A stretch of DNA of 64,000 nucleotides from Martelella alba (GCF_006516955.1 NZ_VHLG01000009.1:62001-126000); one strand, 5' to 3'; positions 1 through 10,598 are shown, numbered from the stretch's first letter. The notes: generated by a model from the sequence alone, not told the origin. Made by a program: numbers and translations.

Positions 1-241
1 TTGCACGCGTAAGGTCATAAATCTAAACAAATACAACTGCATAGAGATTATGACGATAAAGAATGTCAGACATGTAACGCTTATTCCATAGAAACGATAA
101 AAGGCAAATCCCCCATTGCTGCGGTCGCAACGCTTGAAGAGCGCTGCCGAACTGTTTATAGCGCCCGAAAACCAAGCAGTCCGACGCGATAGCGCCCTGG
201 ATCGATGGATGCGCCGCGGGACGGCGCCAATGAGGCTTCCC

Positions 242-1534
242 ATGTTCGCCAGTCTGATTTCGATCACGAGTCTGATGTTTTCGACCTTTTTGATGATGGT
301 CGGCTATGGATTGATGAATTACCTCATTCCGGTCCGCTCGGTGGCGGAAGGGTGGTCACCCTTCCTCATTTCCATGACAGCGACCGGTTACACGCTGTTT
401 TTCACGCTTTCCTGTGTCCTGACACCCATGCTGGTGGCACGTGTCGGCCATGTGCGGGTTTTTGGCGCACTGATCACGCTGCTGACAGTATCGATTCTTG
501 CGAGCTCGCTTTATGTCCACTGGCAGGCCTGGCTGCTGCTGCGCGGTATGGCCGGTTTTGCCATTGCCGGCTGCTATCTGATCATAGAAAGCTGGCTCAA
601 TGAACGTGTCACCAATGAAACGCGCGGCACGATCTTCGCCGTCTATATGATCGTGGCGCTCGTCGGCCCTATCCTCGGACAATATCTGGTGCCACTTGGC
701 GATCCCAATACGACCGTGCTTTTCATCGTCTGCGGCATCATCTTCTCCATCGCGATTCTGCCCACTGCGCTGTCGACCGCACAGTCGCCCGCTCCCATCG
801 CCCATGTGGAATTCGGCCTGAAGAAGCTCTATCGCCGCTCTCCTGCCGCCTTTGTCGGCGCCATCCTTGCCGGCATATTGTCGGGCACCTGGAGCGGCCT
901 TGGTGGCGTCTACACCACCAATAGCGGCCTTTCGACCGGACAGGGTGCAACGCTTCTGGCCTTCGTGCTTGCCGGCGGTGCCCTGGCGCAGATTCCGATC
1001 GGGCGGATATCCGACCGCCTCGACCGGCGCTATCTGATGATTGCTTGCGGCGTGGTCGGTACGGTGGTGAGCGTATTGATGATCATTCTTGGCGGTCTGT
1101 CGCTGCCAGTCCTCTACGGGCTCGCCTTTCTCGTCGGCTCAATGCTCTACCCGATCTATTCGCTCAACGTCGCCCACGCCAATGACCGTGCCGATCCGAC
1201 CGAATATCTGACAATTTCCTCGTCGATGATGATCCTTTATGGCTTCGGCACCGTCGCCGGACCGCCGGTTGCCGGTGGCGCAATGCAGCTGGTCGGCCCG
1301 AGCGGCCTGTTGTGGTATCTGGCCATTGGCTTTGCCGCCTATGCCGGATACACCGCATGGCGCGTGTGGAAGGGCAATCCGGGCGTTGCACCGGAAGAAC
1401 GATCAGACTTCTACCCGATCTCTCTGCCGCTGCGCGGCACCGATCCGGCCGGCAGTATCGCTGTTGATTATAGCGAGGAAATTCCGGAACCGCCGGTTGC
1501 CACGGATATCACCGATAACGGCACCAACGGCTGA
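242..1534 (+). CDS. MFS transporter (YcaD-like)
   Basis: A major facilitator superfamily permease with about 12 hydrophobic helices in two halves. The loop between helices 2 and 3 reads ARVGHVR, and its equivalent in the second half reads GRISDRLDRRY, the usual MFS loop 2-3 signature. The C-terminal tail of about 50 residues is hydrophilic. The frame is open from a TTG at 116, with ATGs at 209, 230 and 242. I chose 242 because GAGG lies six bases before it and the first helix starts immediately after. The substrate cannot be told from sequence. The 1-241 stretch upstream shows nothing else that I can support. Confidence 0.8.
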   Translation: MFASLISITSLMFSTFLMMVGYGLMNYLIPVRSVAEGWSPFLISMTATGYTLFFTLSCVLTPMLVARVGHVRVFGALITLLTVSILASSLYVHWQAWLLLRGMAGFAIAGCYLIIESWLNERVTNETRGTIFAVYMIVALVGPILGQYLVPLGDPNTTVLFIVCGIIFSIAILPTALSTAQSPAPIAHVEFGLKKLYRRSPAAFVGAILAGILSGTWSGLGGVYTTNSGLSTGQGATLLAFVLAGGALAQIPIGRISDRLDRRYLMIACGVVGTVVSVLMIILGGLSLPVLYGLAFLVGSMLYPIYSLNVAHANDRADPTEYLTISSSMMILYGFGTVAGPPVAGGAMQLVGPSGLLWYLAIGFAAYAGYTAWRVWKGNPGVAPEERSDFYPISLPLRGTDPAGSIAVDYSEEIPEPPVATDITDNGTNG

Positions 1535-1561
1535 GACAGGATGCGCTGAGATCGAACCTTC

Positions 1562-2509
1562 TCAGTGCGGATTTTGCGAAGGCACGATGCTGCGCTGCCG
1601 GCGTCGTTCAAGCCCCAGGCTGTGCTCGCGATAGATGATGAATATGCCCGCCCCGATGACGAAGACCGAGCCCACAAGGGTCGGCATGGTCGGGAATTCG
1701 CCAAAAATGACGTAGGAAATGGCAATTCCGAGGATCATCGACGAATAATCGAAAGGGGCAATCGTCGAAACATCAGCATAGCGATAGGATTCAGTCAGCA
1801 GGATCTGGCCAACACCGCCGAAAAGGCCTGAAAAGATCAACAGCACGGTCGGCCTGACGGGCAGCACTTCCCAACCAAAAGGCAGTGTCAGAAGCGAGAT
1901 CAACGCGGCAAAAGACGAGAAGTAGATGACAATCGTCGGCCCCTTCTCCGTCGCCAACAGCTTGCGCACCTGAATCATGGCCAGCGCACCGAGAGCAGCG
2001 CCGGCCAATATCATAACAACGGCAAGCGCCTCCTCCGACCCCATCCCACCTTCCCTGAAAAGCGTCAGCTTTGGCCAGGAGATGATCATCACCCCGAAAA
2101 GCCCGATCGCGACGGCCGACCAGCGATAGATGCGGACGACCTCCCCCAGGAGCAGAGCGGCGAAAACGACAGAGAGGAGCGGCGAAGCATAGCCAAGCGC
2201 GATGGTCTCGGGCAGCGGCAGCACCATAAGTCCGTAAAAACCCATCCCCATGGAGATGATACCAAGCAGTGAGCGCTTGAAATGGCCAAAGGGATACTTC
2301 GTACTGTAGGCGCCCCTCAGCTCCCGGCGCCAGGCCAGATAGATGATGATCGGCGCTATACCGAAAAAGGAGCGAAAGAAGGTCACTTCACCGGGCATGA
2401 TGCCACTTCCGGCGAGCTTGATGCAGGTCTGCATACCAAGAAAGGCAAGCACGGAAAGGAGCTTCAGTACAATCCCGCGAACGGAACTGTCATTTTGATC
2501 TTCGATCAT
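1562..2509 (-). CDS. EamA/DMT-family transporter
   Basis: A 315-residue protein with ten hydrophobic segments in two EamA repeats, the fold of drug/metabolite (DMT) exporters in the inner membrane. The first repeat runs from about residue 15 to 145 and contains the FFRSFFG and ETIALGYASPLLSVVFAALLLGE-type pattern seen in RhaT/RarD-like carriers. The second repeat runs to about residue 295. The short C-terminal tail is basic. It converges with the MFS gene upstream and diverges from pepN. The start ATG at 2509 has only a weak ribosome binding site. The substrate is unknown. Confidence 0.82.
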   Translation of the reverse strand: MIEDQNDSSVRGIVLKLLSVLAFLGMQTCIKLAGSGIMPGEVTFFRSFFGIAPIIIYLAWRRELRGAYSTKYPFGHFKRSLLGIISMGMGFYGLMVLPLPETIALGYASPLLSVVFAALLLGEVVRIYRWSAVAIGLFGVMIISWPKLTLFREGGMGSEEALAVVMILAGAALGALAMIQVRKLLATEKGPTIVIYFSSFAALISLLTLPFGWEVLPVRPTVLLIFSGLFGGVGQILLTESYRYADVSTIAPFDYSSMILGIAISYVIFGEFPTMPTLVGSVFVIGAGIFIIYREHSLGLERRRQRSIVPSQNPH

Positions 2510-2704
2510 GGGAAAAGCATTCGTTTGGAAGAGGCAGTCTCGCCGGCGGCATGTCAGCGCAGTGGAAGGCTCCTCAATATCTCAGTTTGGCACCGATTGG
2601 CAGTGTTGCCGCCCGGCAAAAAAGGAAATATTTGCCTTAAGGCGCGATCAGGTCTTTGTTACCGCTCAACCGCATATGCGCGCATGATGACTGAAAGAGG
2701 TAAG

Positions 2705-5356
2705 ATGATGAAAACGGATACGCCACAACCGGTCTATCTGAAGGACTACCGACCAACCGACTTCGTTCTTGAGACAGTTTCGTTGGCTTTCGAACTGGGA
2801 GCGACGGCGACCACCGTCAAGAGCCAGCTCCGTTTTCATCGCCGTCCAGGCGCCGCAGCCGACGCGCCGCTTCCCCTTGATGGCGATGCATTGACGCTTG
2901 TCGACCTTGCCGTCGACGGCGAGCCAGTTTCAACCGAAGACTACCAGCAGAGCGCTTCCGGGCTCGTGATTTCCGGCCTGCCGGCAGAAGCGGCCTTCAC
3001 ACTGAGTGTCACGACGCGCATCAACCCGACGGCGAATACCCAGCTTCTCGGCCTCTACCGCACCAATGGCACCTATTCGACCCAGTGCGAGGCGGAAGGC
3101 TTCCGCCGCATCACCTTTTTCCCGGATCGGCCCGACGTTCTTGCCGTCTACACGGTAACGATTATCGGCGACAAGAAGACGGAGCCGCTGCTTCTGTCAA
3201 ACGGCAATCTGATCGAGAAGAAAGACCTCGGCGACGGTCGCCACATGGCGGTGTGGAACGATCCGCACCCCAAGCCCTCCTATCTCTTTGCGCTAGTGGC
3301 AGGCGATATGGCCAGGATCGAGGACCGCTTCGTCACCGCGTCCGGCCACGACGTGAAGCTTGAGATTTATGTCGAGCATGGCAAGGAAGGCCGCGCTGGC
3401 TATGCGATGGACTCGCTGAAGCGCTCCATGCGCTGGGACGAGGAGCGTTTCGGCCGCGAATATGACCTCGATATCTTCATGATCGTCGCCGTTTCGGACT
3501 TCAACATGGGCGCCATGGAGAACAAGGGACTGAACGTCTTCAACGACCGGCTGATTCTCGCCGATCCGCAGACGGCGACTGACGATGACTATGAGCGCAT
3601 CGAAGCCGTTGTGGCGCATGAATACTTCCACAACTGGACCGGCAACCGCATCACCTGCCGTGACTGGTTCCAGCTCAGTCTCAAGGAAGGTCTGACGGTC
3701 TATCGCGAGCATGAGTTTTCCGCAGATCAGCGCTCGCGACCGGTCATCCGCATCAATGAAGTACGCTTCCTGCGCGCCAACCAGTTTCCCGAAGACGGCG
3801 GCCCGCTCGCCCATCCGGTGCGCCCGACGCAATATCTCGAGATCGACAATTTCTACACAACGACGGTCTATGAAAAGGGCTGCGAAGTCTCCCGCATGAT
3901 CGCCACGCTGATTGGCCGCGACGGTTTTCGCAAGGGCATGGACCTCTATTTCGAGCGCCATGACGGCGGTGCGGTGACGATCGAGGACTATCTGAAATGT
4001 TTCGAGGATGCGACCGGACGCGATCTCACCCAGTTCTCGCTCTGGTATCATCAGGCCGGAACACCCGTGATCACCGCGACAAGCCAGTATGATCCGTCGG
4101 CAAAGACATTGTCGCTCACCCTTGGCCAGTCGATCCCGCCAACGCCCGGTCAAACAGACAAGAAGCCGATGCATATCCCGATCCGCACCGGTCTGATTGG
4201 CGCGAATGGTGAGGAAATCGAGCCCGTTTCCGTTTCGGGCGGCGAACGCACGGACGATGTGCTGCACCTGACCAAGACCAGCCAGACCTTTGTGTTTGAA
4301 GGCATCGCCAGCAAGCCTGCGATTTCGCTAAACCGTGATTTCTCCGCACCGGTGCGCGTCGAATACGATCAACCGGTTTCGGAGCGCGCCCTGATCGCCC
4401 GCTCCGAAACCGACCCGGTGGCGCGCTGGGATGCGGCCAATGGCCTTGCGCTTCAGGCGCTTTGCCAGATGAGCCGTGCCGTTCAGGATGAACAAGCCGC
4501 AAAGGCCGACGAAACCGTCGCCCGGGTTCTGCTGGCCTTTGCCACGGACGAAACGCTGGAGCCGGACTACCGGGCGCTGGCACTCACCCTGCCCTCGGAA
4601 ACCGACGTCGCTCGTGAGCTCGGCGAAAATGTCGATCCCGAGGCCGTGCGTGAGGCGCGGCAGATCCTGGCAACGGCTATTGCCAAAGCCGGCGGCGACC
4701 TGTTTGCCCGCCTTGCCGAGGACATGCGCGACACCGGGGCCTTCAGCCCTGACGCAGCAAGCGCCGGACGGCGCGCCCTGCACAATATCGCGCTTTCCTA
4801 TCAGGCACGCTTGAACAGCGATCCCGCCCCCATCCTTGCCGCCTACAAGCAGGCCAATTCAATGACGGCCCTGATCGGGGCGCTGCGTATTCTGGTGACC
4901 GGCTTTGCCGATACACCGGCAGCCAAGGAAGCGCTTGTCGATTTCCGCACCCGCTTTGCCGGCGAACCGCTGGTTCTCGACAAGTGGTTCTCGGCCCAGG
5001 CAGGCATTGCCGGTGAAGAGGCGCTGGAAAGGGTGAAGGGCCTGATGAAGGACGCAGCCTTCAATATCGGCAACCCGAACCGCGTGCGCGCGCTGATCGG
5101 CGCTTTTGCGGCCTCCAACCCGACCGGCTTCAATCGCGCTGACGGGCTTGCCTACGACTTTTTCGCCGATTTCCTGCTCGACATGGACAAGCGCAATCCC
5201 AACCTGACGGCGCGGCTGATGACCTCGATGCGCTCCTTCGAGACGCTGGAGCCAATCCGCAGGGCACGGGCACGCTCGGCCATCGAACGTATAGCGGAAG
5301 CAAAGGACCTCTCCCGCAACCTGCGCGATATTGTCAACCGCATGTTGAAAAACTGA
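2705..5356 (+). CDS. pepN: Aminopeptidase N (M1 family zinc peptidase)
   Basis: A cytoplasmic zinc aminopeptidase that trims N-terminal residues from peptides. It carries the M1 exopeptidase motif GAMEN (residues 269-273) and the zinc site HEYFH (305-309) with the third ligand glutamate at 328, an exact HEXXH-X18-E spacing. The 883-residue length and the helical C-terminal half (about 560-880) fit the bacterial PepN form. The frame stays open far upstream, but that part is antisense to the EamA gene. The start at 2705 (or ATG 2708) follows an AGAGG ribosome binding site. Confidence 0.95.
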   Translation: MMKTDTPQPVYLKDYRPTDFVLETVSLAFELGATATTVKSQLRFHRRPGAAADAPLPLDGDALTLVDLAVDGEPVSTEDYQQSASGLVISGLPAEAAFTLSVTTRINPTANTQLLGLYRTNGTYSTQCEAEGFRRITFFPDRPDVLAVYTVTIIGDKKTEPLLLSNGNLIEKKDLGDGRHMAVWNDPHPKPSYLFALVAGDMARIEDRFVTASGHDVKLEIYVEHGKEGRAGYAMDSLKRSMRWDEERFGREYDLDIFMIVAVSDFNMGAMENKGLNVFNDRLILADPQTATDDDYERIEAVVAHEYFHNWTGNRITCRDWFQLSLKEGLTVYREHEFSADQRSRPVIRINEVRFLRANQFPEDGGPLAHPVRPTQYLEIDNFYTTTVYEKGCEVSRMIATLIGRDGFRKGMDLYFERHDGGAVTIEDYLKCFEDATGRDLTQFSLWYHQAGTPVITATSQYDPSAKTLSLTLGQSIPPTPGQTDKKPMHIPIRTGLIGANGEEIEPVSVSGGERTDDVLHLTKTSQTFVFEGIASKPAISLNRDFSAPVRVEYDQPVSERALIARSETDPVARWDAANGLALQALCQMSRAVQDEQAAKADETVARVLLAFATDETLEPDYRALALTLPSETDVARELGENVDPEAVREARQILATAIAKAGGDLFARLAEDMRDTGAFSPDAASAGRRALHNIALSYQARLNSDPAPILAAYKQANSMTALIGALRILVTGFADTPAAKEALVDFRTRFAGEPLVLDKWFSAQAGIAGEEALERVKGLMKDAAFNIGNPNRVRALIGAFAASNPTGFNRADGLAYDFFADFLLDMDKRNPNLTARLMTSMRSFETLEPIRRARARSAIERIAEAKDLSRNLRDIVNRMLKN

Positions 5357-5396
5357 TTCCGGACTTGCCAATTTCGTGCATTTGAGTCCACCCATT

Positions 5397-5427
5397 CAGC
5401 CTGGCCGCCGCAAATTCGGCCAGGCTG
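5397..5427 (+). terminator. Hairpin after pepN
   Basis: A perfect 11-bp inverted repeat (CAGCCTGGCCG / CGGCCAGGCTG) with a 9-base loop lies 40 bases after the pepN stop. A T-run (TTTTT) appears about a dozen bases later rather than directly at the stem, so termination strength is uncertain. The AT-rich stretch at 5450-5500 beyond it is a likely promoter area for the next gene. Confidence 0.55.
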
Positions 5428-5580
5428 ATTTCAGCTTCGTTTTTGCTGATTACAAATTTTCCTTTTTATATATATGGTTAACAAAAGCTTGATGATCATG
5501 ACTGGACAAGCCGAATCGGTTTTGATTCATTAGGGCAGGTTCGCAGAGCGGCTTCGCGAATCACACGAGGGATCAGCGTC

Positions 5581-7473
5581 ATGAAAAAAGCGGATGTGCG
5601 GCTTCGCGCCACACTCAACGAGGGATTGCGCCCGCAATTCGGAGATAACCGTGCAGCGGACAGCTTTGCAGACAGCTATTCGGGTCCGTTCGCGAACGTC
5701 CTGACGCTTGACCCGCCCATGATCGAAAAAGCACTTCGACGTGCCATTCCGATCCTGATCATCGCCTTTCTGATTGCTGTCGCGACAACACGCGGGCTGA
5801 CGCTGCTGCAAAGCCATGGCCAGCTGCAGACGACAATCCAGAACCAGACCGAACTTGTCGCCACCATGGCCTATGCCGCATTCTCCGAACATGCCGATAT
5901 GTTCCGGCCGGGAGACACCGATGCGGCCAAGGCTCACCTTCAGGCCCTCATGAGCATTGCCGATATCAACCCCGACACAGCCCTGCTGCTGATCGATACA
6001 GACGGGACGGTCTTCGCCGCCAGCAATAGCGGCACCTCCTATATCGGCGACAACCTCGCCACGCTGCTTCCGGCCGTTGCTGCCGCCAGACATATAAAGG
6101 TCGGCAATAGCGGCGCGCTCGAAACCGTGATCGACGGCACGCAGCATATCGTCTCTCTTCACCTGATCGGCAATGACGGCGCCATGGTGATGGCCATCCA
6201 TGCCAAGGGCGCTGCGGCTGGCGCATGGCGCACCGAAATGAACATGAATGTCACGCTGTTTGCAGCCACGGCCCTGCTGCTGATCGTGTTGACCTATGCC
6301 TATTATGCCCAGCTCGACCGTGCAGGACGCAATGGGCAGGCGCTCTCGCGCTATCGCAATGACAGTGAAACAATGCTTGCAGGCGGTGAAGCAGGCCTGT
6401 GGACCTTTGATGCAGAAGCCAAGACCATCGCGCTCGCAAGTTCGGCACTGGAGGCACTCGGCCTTCAGGGCAGCGCCGGTCCGCGCAGCCTGCGCAGCCT
6501 TCTCGCGCATATTCACCCCGACGACCGGCGCGCGATCAAGACGCTTCTGGGGCCGTCAGATACCGGACGGATTGACGCCACCATCCGCTTTCGCCAGCGT
6601 GATGACCGATATGTCCGTTTCGCGATCCGCGCTCAGTTGAGCACGCTTAACGAACGGATGAGCATTTCAGGGATCATTTTCCGCGTCACGGCCGGCCGTG
6701 CGGCCGATACGGCTGCATGCAGCGGGCAGATGCTCTCCGCTGCCATTGAGGCTGTTCCGCAATCTGTGGCCATATGGGGCCGCAATGGCCGACTGCTTGC
6801 CGCCAACGCCCACTTCCGCACCGCCTATGGCGCCGGACGCGACCTTTCCGGGCTCACGCGAGAAGAGCTTTCCGAAACGGCCACGTCAGCGGTTGTTGTT
6901 CGGCAGAACCGCATGACCGGGATTGGGGCCGGCAATTGCTTCGCTGAAACCCAGACGACGCAGGGGCGCTGGATCCAGCTTGATGAGCGTCGTCTGCCCT
7001 CCGGCGAAACAATCTCCATCGGCACCGACATCACGCGCTTCAAGGACAACCAGAACAGGCTGCAATCAGTTCAGGACCGACTGCGCAAAACGGTCAACGA
7101 ACTCGCCTGCGCCAAGCGTCGCCTTGAGCAGGAAGCCGCAAGTCTCAAGGCAGCCCTCACACTGAGCCGCTCGCCTGTCACTGCCGAGCGAACCGAAGAA
7201 CAGCGTCTGACACATGCCATGCGCACTGAACTGACAACCGTGGTTGGCTATTGCGAGATCATGATGGCAGCTACGAAGCAGGATAATGTGCAGGTGCAGG
7301 ATTACGCTCGCAACATTCACGCAGGCGGCATGGCGCTTCAGGCGATCATCGAGGAAATGGCACAAAAGGAAGCAGGCGCCAACCGCGTGGCTGTCGCCAC
7401 CACAGCGGCTGTTGCCATGAAGCCCGGCGTTTTGATGCGCCGCACCATCAACACCGCCACCAACGCCCACTGA
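5581..7473 (+). CDS. Membrane PAS-domain sensor; histidine kinase-like, no ATPase domain
   Basis: A 630-residue protein with a cytoplasmic N-terminus of about 50 residues, a first membrane helix (about 53-72), a periplasmic sensor domain (75-220), a second helix (223-242), and two PAS-like domains (about 265-375 and 385-490, the second PAS_7-like). A coiled coil (490-530) follows. Residues 543-561 resemble the dimerisation/H-box of histidine kinases (THAMRTELTTVVGYCEIM, His 545), but the usual E-L-R-T-P-L has become A-M-R-T-E-L. About 85 residues later the protein ends with no N, G1 or G2 boxes. It may act as a non-catalytic dimerisation partner or be decaying. GAGGGA precedes the ATG. Confidence 0.75.
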   Translation: MKKADVRLRATLNEGLRPQFGDNRAADSFADSYSGPFANVLTLDPPMIEKALRRAIPILIIAFLIAVATTRGLTLLQSHGQLQTTIQNQTELVATMAYAAFSEHADMFRPGDTDAAKAHLQALMSIADINPDTALLLIDTDGTVFAASNSGTSYIGDNLATLLPAVAAARHIKVGNSGALETVIDGTQHIVSLHLIGNDGAMVMAIHAKGAAAGAWRTEMNMNVTLFAATALLLIVLTYAYYAQLDRAGRNGQALSRYRNDSETMLAGGEAGLWTFDAEAKTIALASSALEALGLQGSAGPRSLRSLLAHIHPDDRRAIKTLLGPSDTGRIDATIRFRQRDDRYVRFAIRAQLSTLNERMSISGIIFRVTAGRAADTAACSGQMLSAAIEAVPQSVAIWGRNGRLLAANAHFRTAYGAGRDLSGLTREELSETATSAVVVRQNRMTGIGAGNCFAETQTTQGRWIQLDERRLPSGETISIGTDITRFKDNQNRLQSVQDRLRKTVNELACAKRRLEQEAASLKAALTLSRSPVTAERTEEQRLTHAMRTELTTVVGYCEIMMAATKQDNVQVQDYARNIHAGGMALQAIIEEMAQKEAGANRVAVATTAAVAMKPGVLMRRTINTATNAH

Positions 7474-7517
7474 TCACCGGTTCGCGCAACCTCTACCGTC
7501 ACACCGGCGTCCCCGGC

Positions 7518-10469
7518 TCACACTGAAAGTGTTTTCAGGAAAATGCTGCGAACAGCCTCGCCCGTATCCTTCAGCAAGGCTTCGACCATACCGATATCAG
7601 GCTGGTCAGCGATGCGGCAGACCCGCTCGACCAAAGCTGATGGCGCCGCCTCCGGGTCAAACCCCGATGGCAGGCAGGCGCGTGTCAGCTGCGACAGATC
7701 GGTATAGAGCCGCAGCGCATTGCGGCAGACCGAAACGTCCTCAAAGGACATGATCAATTCCCCATACTGCTCCAGCATACCGTCAGTTGACAAAATATCG
7801 CGATCGCCCGTCTTACCGCCATCCTGGTCACAGGCACTGAGCCGGCTATATTGCGCCAGAAATTCGATATCAATCAGCCCGCCATCCACCAGTTTCAGAT
7901 CCCACAGGCTCTTTGCAGGCTTCTCCCGACCGATCCGGGCGCGCATATCGGCGACATCGAAAGCAAGGCTCTTCGGGTCACGCTGTTTGGAAAGCACGTC
8001 ATCAATCACTGCACCGGCGTCTCGCAGCAATGAAGCGTCGCCGCAAAGCGGGTGCGAACGTGAAAGAGCCATATGCTCCCAGGTCCAGGCTTCATTCTTC
8101 TGGTACTTTTCAAAGGCAGCCAGGCGCGTTGCCAGCGGCCCGGCATTGCCCGATGGCCGCAGCCGCATATCCACCTCGTAGAGAACACCTTCGGCAGTTG
8201 GCGCGGACAGGGCGGCAACCAGTCTTTGGGTCAGGCGTGCAAAGTAACGTGTCACATCAAGCGGCTTTTCACCGTCGGACATCGAAAGCGGATCATCGCA
8301 ATCGTAAAGTACGATCACATCGACATCGGAGCCCGCCGTGAGTTCTGCACTTCCGAGTTTTCCCATCGCCAGCACCGCCACGCGCTGACCGGCGACACGC
8401 CCGTGTGCTGCTTCCATCTCTGCCTCTGCGGCCTCAAGAGCATCACCAATGGCCAACGTCGCCAGTGTGGTGAAGGCATAACCGGCGGCAAAACCGTTGA
8501 TTGCCCCCGTCATCAGGCGAATACCGATCAGGAAACGCTGTTCAGCCGCAAAAATGCGCAACCGGTCCAGGCGCTCCTCGTAAAGCGTGGCACCGCTCAT
8601 AAAGGCTTCAAGACGGCTGGAAAGGTAATCTCTCGTCGGCAGTTCGGTTAGGAGAGCCGGATCCAGCATACCATCGAGGATATGCGGCCTTGCGGCTAGG
8701 ATTTCAGCCATCCGCGGCGCTGCGGACATGATCTCCACGACCAGCCGCAGCAGATTGGTATTGTTGGTCAGCAGGGAGAAAAGCTGAACGCCAGCCGGCA
8801 AACCGGACAAAAACCGGTCAAACCGAAGCAGCGCCTCATCCGCCCTGCGGCTTTCGCCAAAGGCTTTCAGCAGTGCCGGCATCAACGCCGTCAGCCGTTG
8901 CCGCGCCTTGGTCGACTGGGTTGCGCGATACCGCCCGTAATGCCAGCTGCGAATGATCCGGGAAATATCCGAAGGGCGTTCGAAACCAAGATGTGAGAGC
9001 GTTTCCAGCGTCGAGGGATCGTCTTCCTCGCCGGTAAAGACCAGATTTCCTGTCTCCGACGACAGGGTCTCCTCCCGCTCGAAAAGGCGGGCATAGCGTT
9101 TTTCAACGGTCTTAAGCGTTTTCAGAAGCGCTTCGGCAAAGGCGTTGACACCTTCAAAACCCAGCATGAAGGCGATACGCAGAAGCTCGTCATCGCCTTC
9201 CGGCAGCACATGGGTCTGCTCGTCACGTACCATCTGGATACGGTGTTCGACATTGCGTAAAAACCAGTAGGCTTTTGACAGCTCGTCGCAGGTCGCCCCG
9301 TCGATCCAGCGCGCTTCACGCAGTGCTTCGAGCGCGTCAATCGTGCGCCGCTGGCGAAGCTGCGGCATGCGGCCACCGGCGATCAGCTGCTGGGTCTGAA
9401 CAAAAAACTCAATCTCGCGAATACCGCCACGCCCAAGCTTGACATTGTGTCCGTTCACCGCGACGAGCCCGAAGCCCTTATGCGCGTGGATCTGCCGCTT
9501 GATCGCATGAATATCGGCAATCGCGGCATAATCGAGATATTTTCTGAAGATGAAAGGCGTCATCTCGCGGATGAAAGTCTCTCCGGCAGCAAGGTCACCA
9601 GCAATCGGTTTCGCCTTGATATAGGCGGCACGTTCCCAGTTCTGACCGCGGCTTTCATAATACACAAGCGCAGCCTCGACGGGCACAGCCAAGGCCGTGG
9701 ACCCTGGATCAGGGCGCAGACGAAGATCAGTGCGGAAGACATAGCCATCGCCCGTGCGCTCCTGCAGGATCCGTACAAAACGCCGCATCATCCGCGGGAA
9801 AAAAGCAAGGGACCGGTCAGCATCGGGCACCGCCGGGCAATCGGGACTAAAGAAGACGACGACATCGATATCGGAGGAATAGTTGAGTTCACCAGCACCG
9901 AGCTTGCCCATGCCCAGTACGACAACGCCTGAGCCAAGCGAAGGACGGTCAGGATGCGCGAGCATCATCTCTCCCGCATCGTTTGCGGCGCGCAGGAGAT
10001 GATCCATAGCTGACGCTACGGCAGCCTCGGCGAACCGGCTCAGAAGAGATGTGGTCCTCTCGGCTGGCCAGAGCCCATCCAGATCAGCCAGGGCAGCCAG
10101 AAAGGCAAAATGGCGCTTCGCCCGGCGCAGGCGGCTCATCAGCTGCGCCTCGCTGGCATTGCCATCACCCTCGCGCCATGCCTCACGCGCCTCTAGGATC
10201 AAGGCGTCGAGTTGCGCAGCAACTGGCATGTCTATTGAAGTCAGAACAGACGGATCGCTGCGACATGTATCGAGAAGATAGGGAGAGAGTGAAAGAGCCG
10301 CGCCGAGAAAAGCAAAAAGAGGGGTAGCCGGATCGGCCAAGCCGGGCTTATCGAGCCTTGCTGCGGCTTCGTTGAGGACCGTTGAGGCCTTCTCAAGCGC
10401 GTCATCACCAAACGGACGGATCAATGGCTCCGCGCGTCTGCCCAGACACGCTTCTCCTGGCAACATCAT
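7518..10469 (-). CDS. glnE: Bifunctional glutamine synthetase adenylyltransferase/deadenylase
   Basis: GlnE adds AMP to, and removes AMP from, glutamine synthetase in response to PII, controlling nitrogen assimilation. Both nucleotidyltransferase domains are visible, each with the G-M-G-K-L-G core and an SDxD metal site: GMGKLGAGELNYSSDIDVVV in the N-terminal half and AMGKLGSAELTAGSDVDVIV in the C-terminal half. The length of 983 residues is typical of the family. The open frame extends to 10568, but AGGAGG five bases before ATG 10469 marks the true start. It lies downstream of a sensor kinase/regulator pair on the same strand. Confidence 0.95.
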   Translation of the reverse strand: MMLPGEACLGRRAEPLIRPFGDDALEKASTVLNEAAARLDKPGLADPATPLFAFLGAALSLSPYLLDTCRSDPSVLTSIDMPVAAQLDALILEAREAWREGDGNASEAQLMSRLRRAKRHFAFLAALADLDGLWPAERTTSLLSRFAEAAVASAMDHLLRAANDAGEMMLAHPDRPSLGSGVVVLGMGKLGAGELNYSSDIDVVVFFSPDCPAVPDADRSLAFFPRMMRRFVRILQERTGDGYVFRTDLRLRPDPGSTALAVPVEAALVYYESRGQNWERAAYIKAKPIAGDLAAGETFIREMTPFIFRKYLDYAAIADIHAIKRQIHAHKGFGLVAVNGHNVKLGRGGIREIEFFVQTQQLIAGGRMPQLRQRRTIDALEALREARWIDGATCDELSKAYWFLRNVEHRIQMVRDEQTHVLPEGDDELLRIAFMLGFEGVNAFAEALLKTLKTVEKRYARLFEREETLSSETGNLVFTGEEDDPSTLETLSHLGFERPSDISRIIRSWHYGRYRATQSTKARQRLTALMPALLKAFGESRRADEALLRFDRFLSGLPAGVQLFSLLTNNTNLLRLVVEIMSAAPRMAEILAARPHILDGMLDPALLTELPTRDYLSSRLEAFMSGATLYEERLDRLRIFAAEQRFLIGIRLMTGAINGFAAGYAFTTLATLAIGDALEAAEAEMEAAHGRVAGQRVAVLAMGKLGSAELTAGSDVDVIVLYDCDDPLSMSDGEKPLDVTRYFARLTQRLVAALSAPTAEGVLYEVDMRLRPSGNAGPLATRLAAFEKYQKNEAWTWEHMALSRSHPLCGDASLLRDAGAVIDDVLSKQRDPKSLAFDVADMRARIGREKPAKSLWDLKLVDGGLIDIEFLAQYSRLSACDQDGGKTGDRDILSTDGMLEQYGELIMSFEDVSVCRNALRLYTDLSQLTRACLPSGFDPEAAPSALVERVCRIADQPDIGMVEALLKDTGEAVRSIFLKTLSV

Positions 10470-10598
10470 GCAAGCCTCCTCCCTCAGCACAAACCGCACC
10501 GTCCTCGTCGAGCAAAAGATGCGAAAGCACGGAACAGTCCATGCCGCTTTAGAGCGGTTTGTCAGCACAAAGGCAAGCCCGGACGAAAGGCCGCGGCA

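Noticed and set aside
2282-2704. Upstream extension of pepN by 141 codons
   Set aside because: It is antisense to the EamA gene, shows no similarity to the aminopeptidase N family, and a good ribosome binding site marks ATG 2705.
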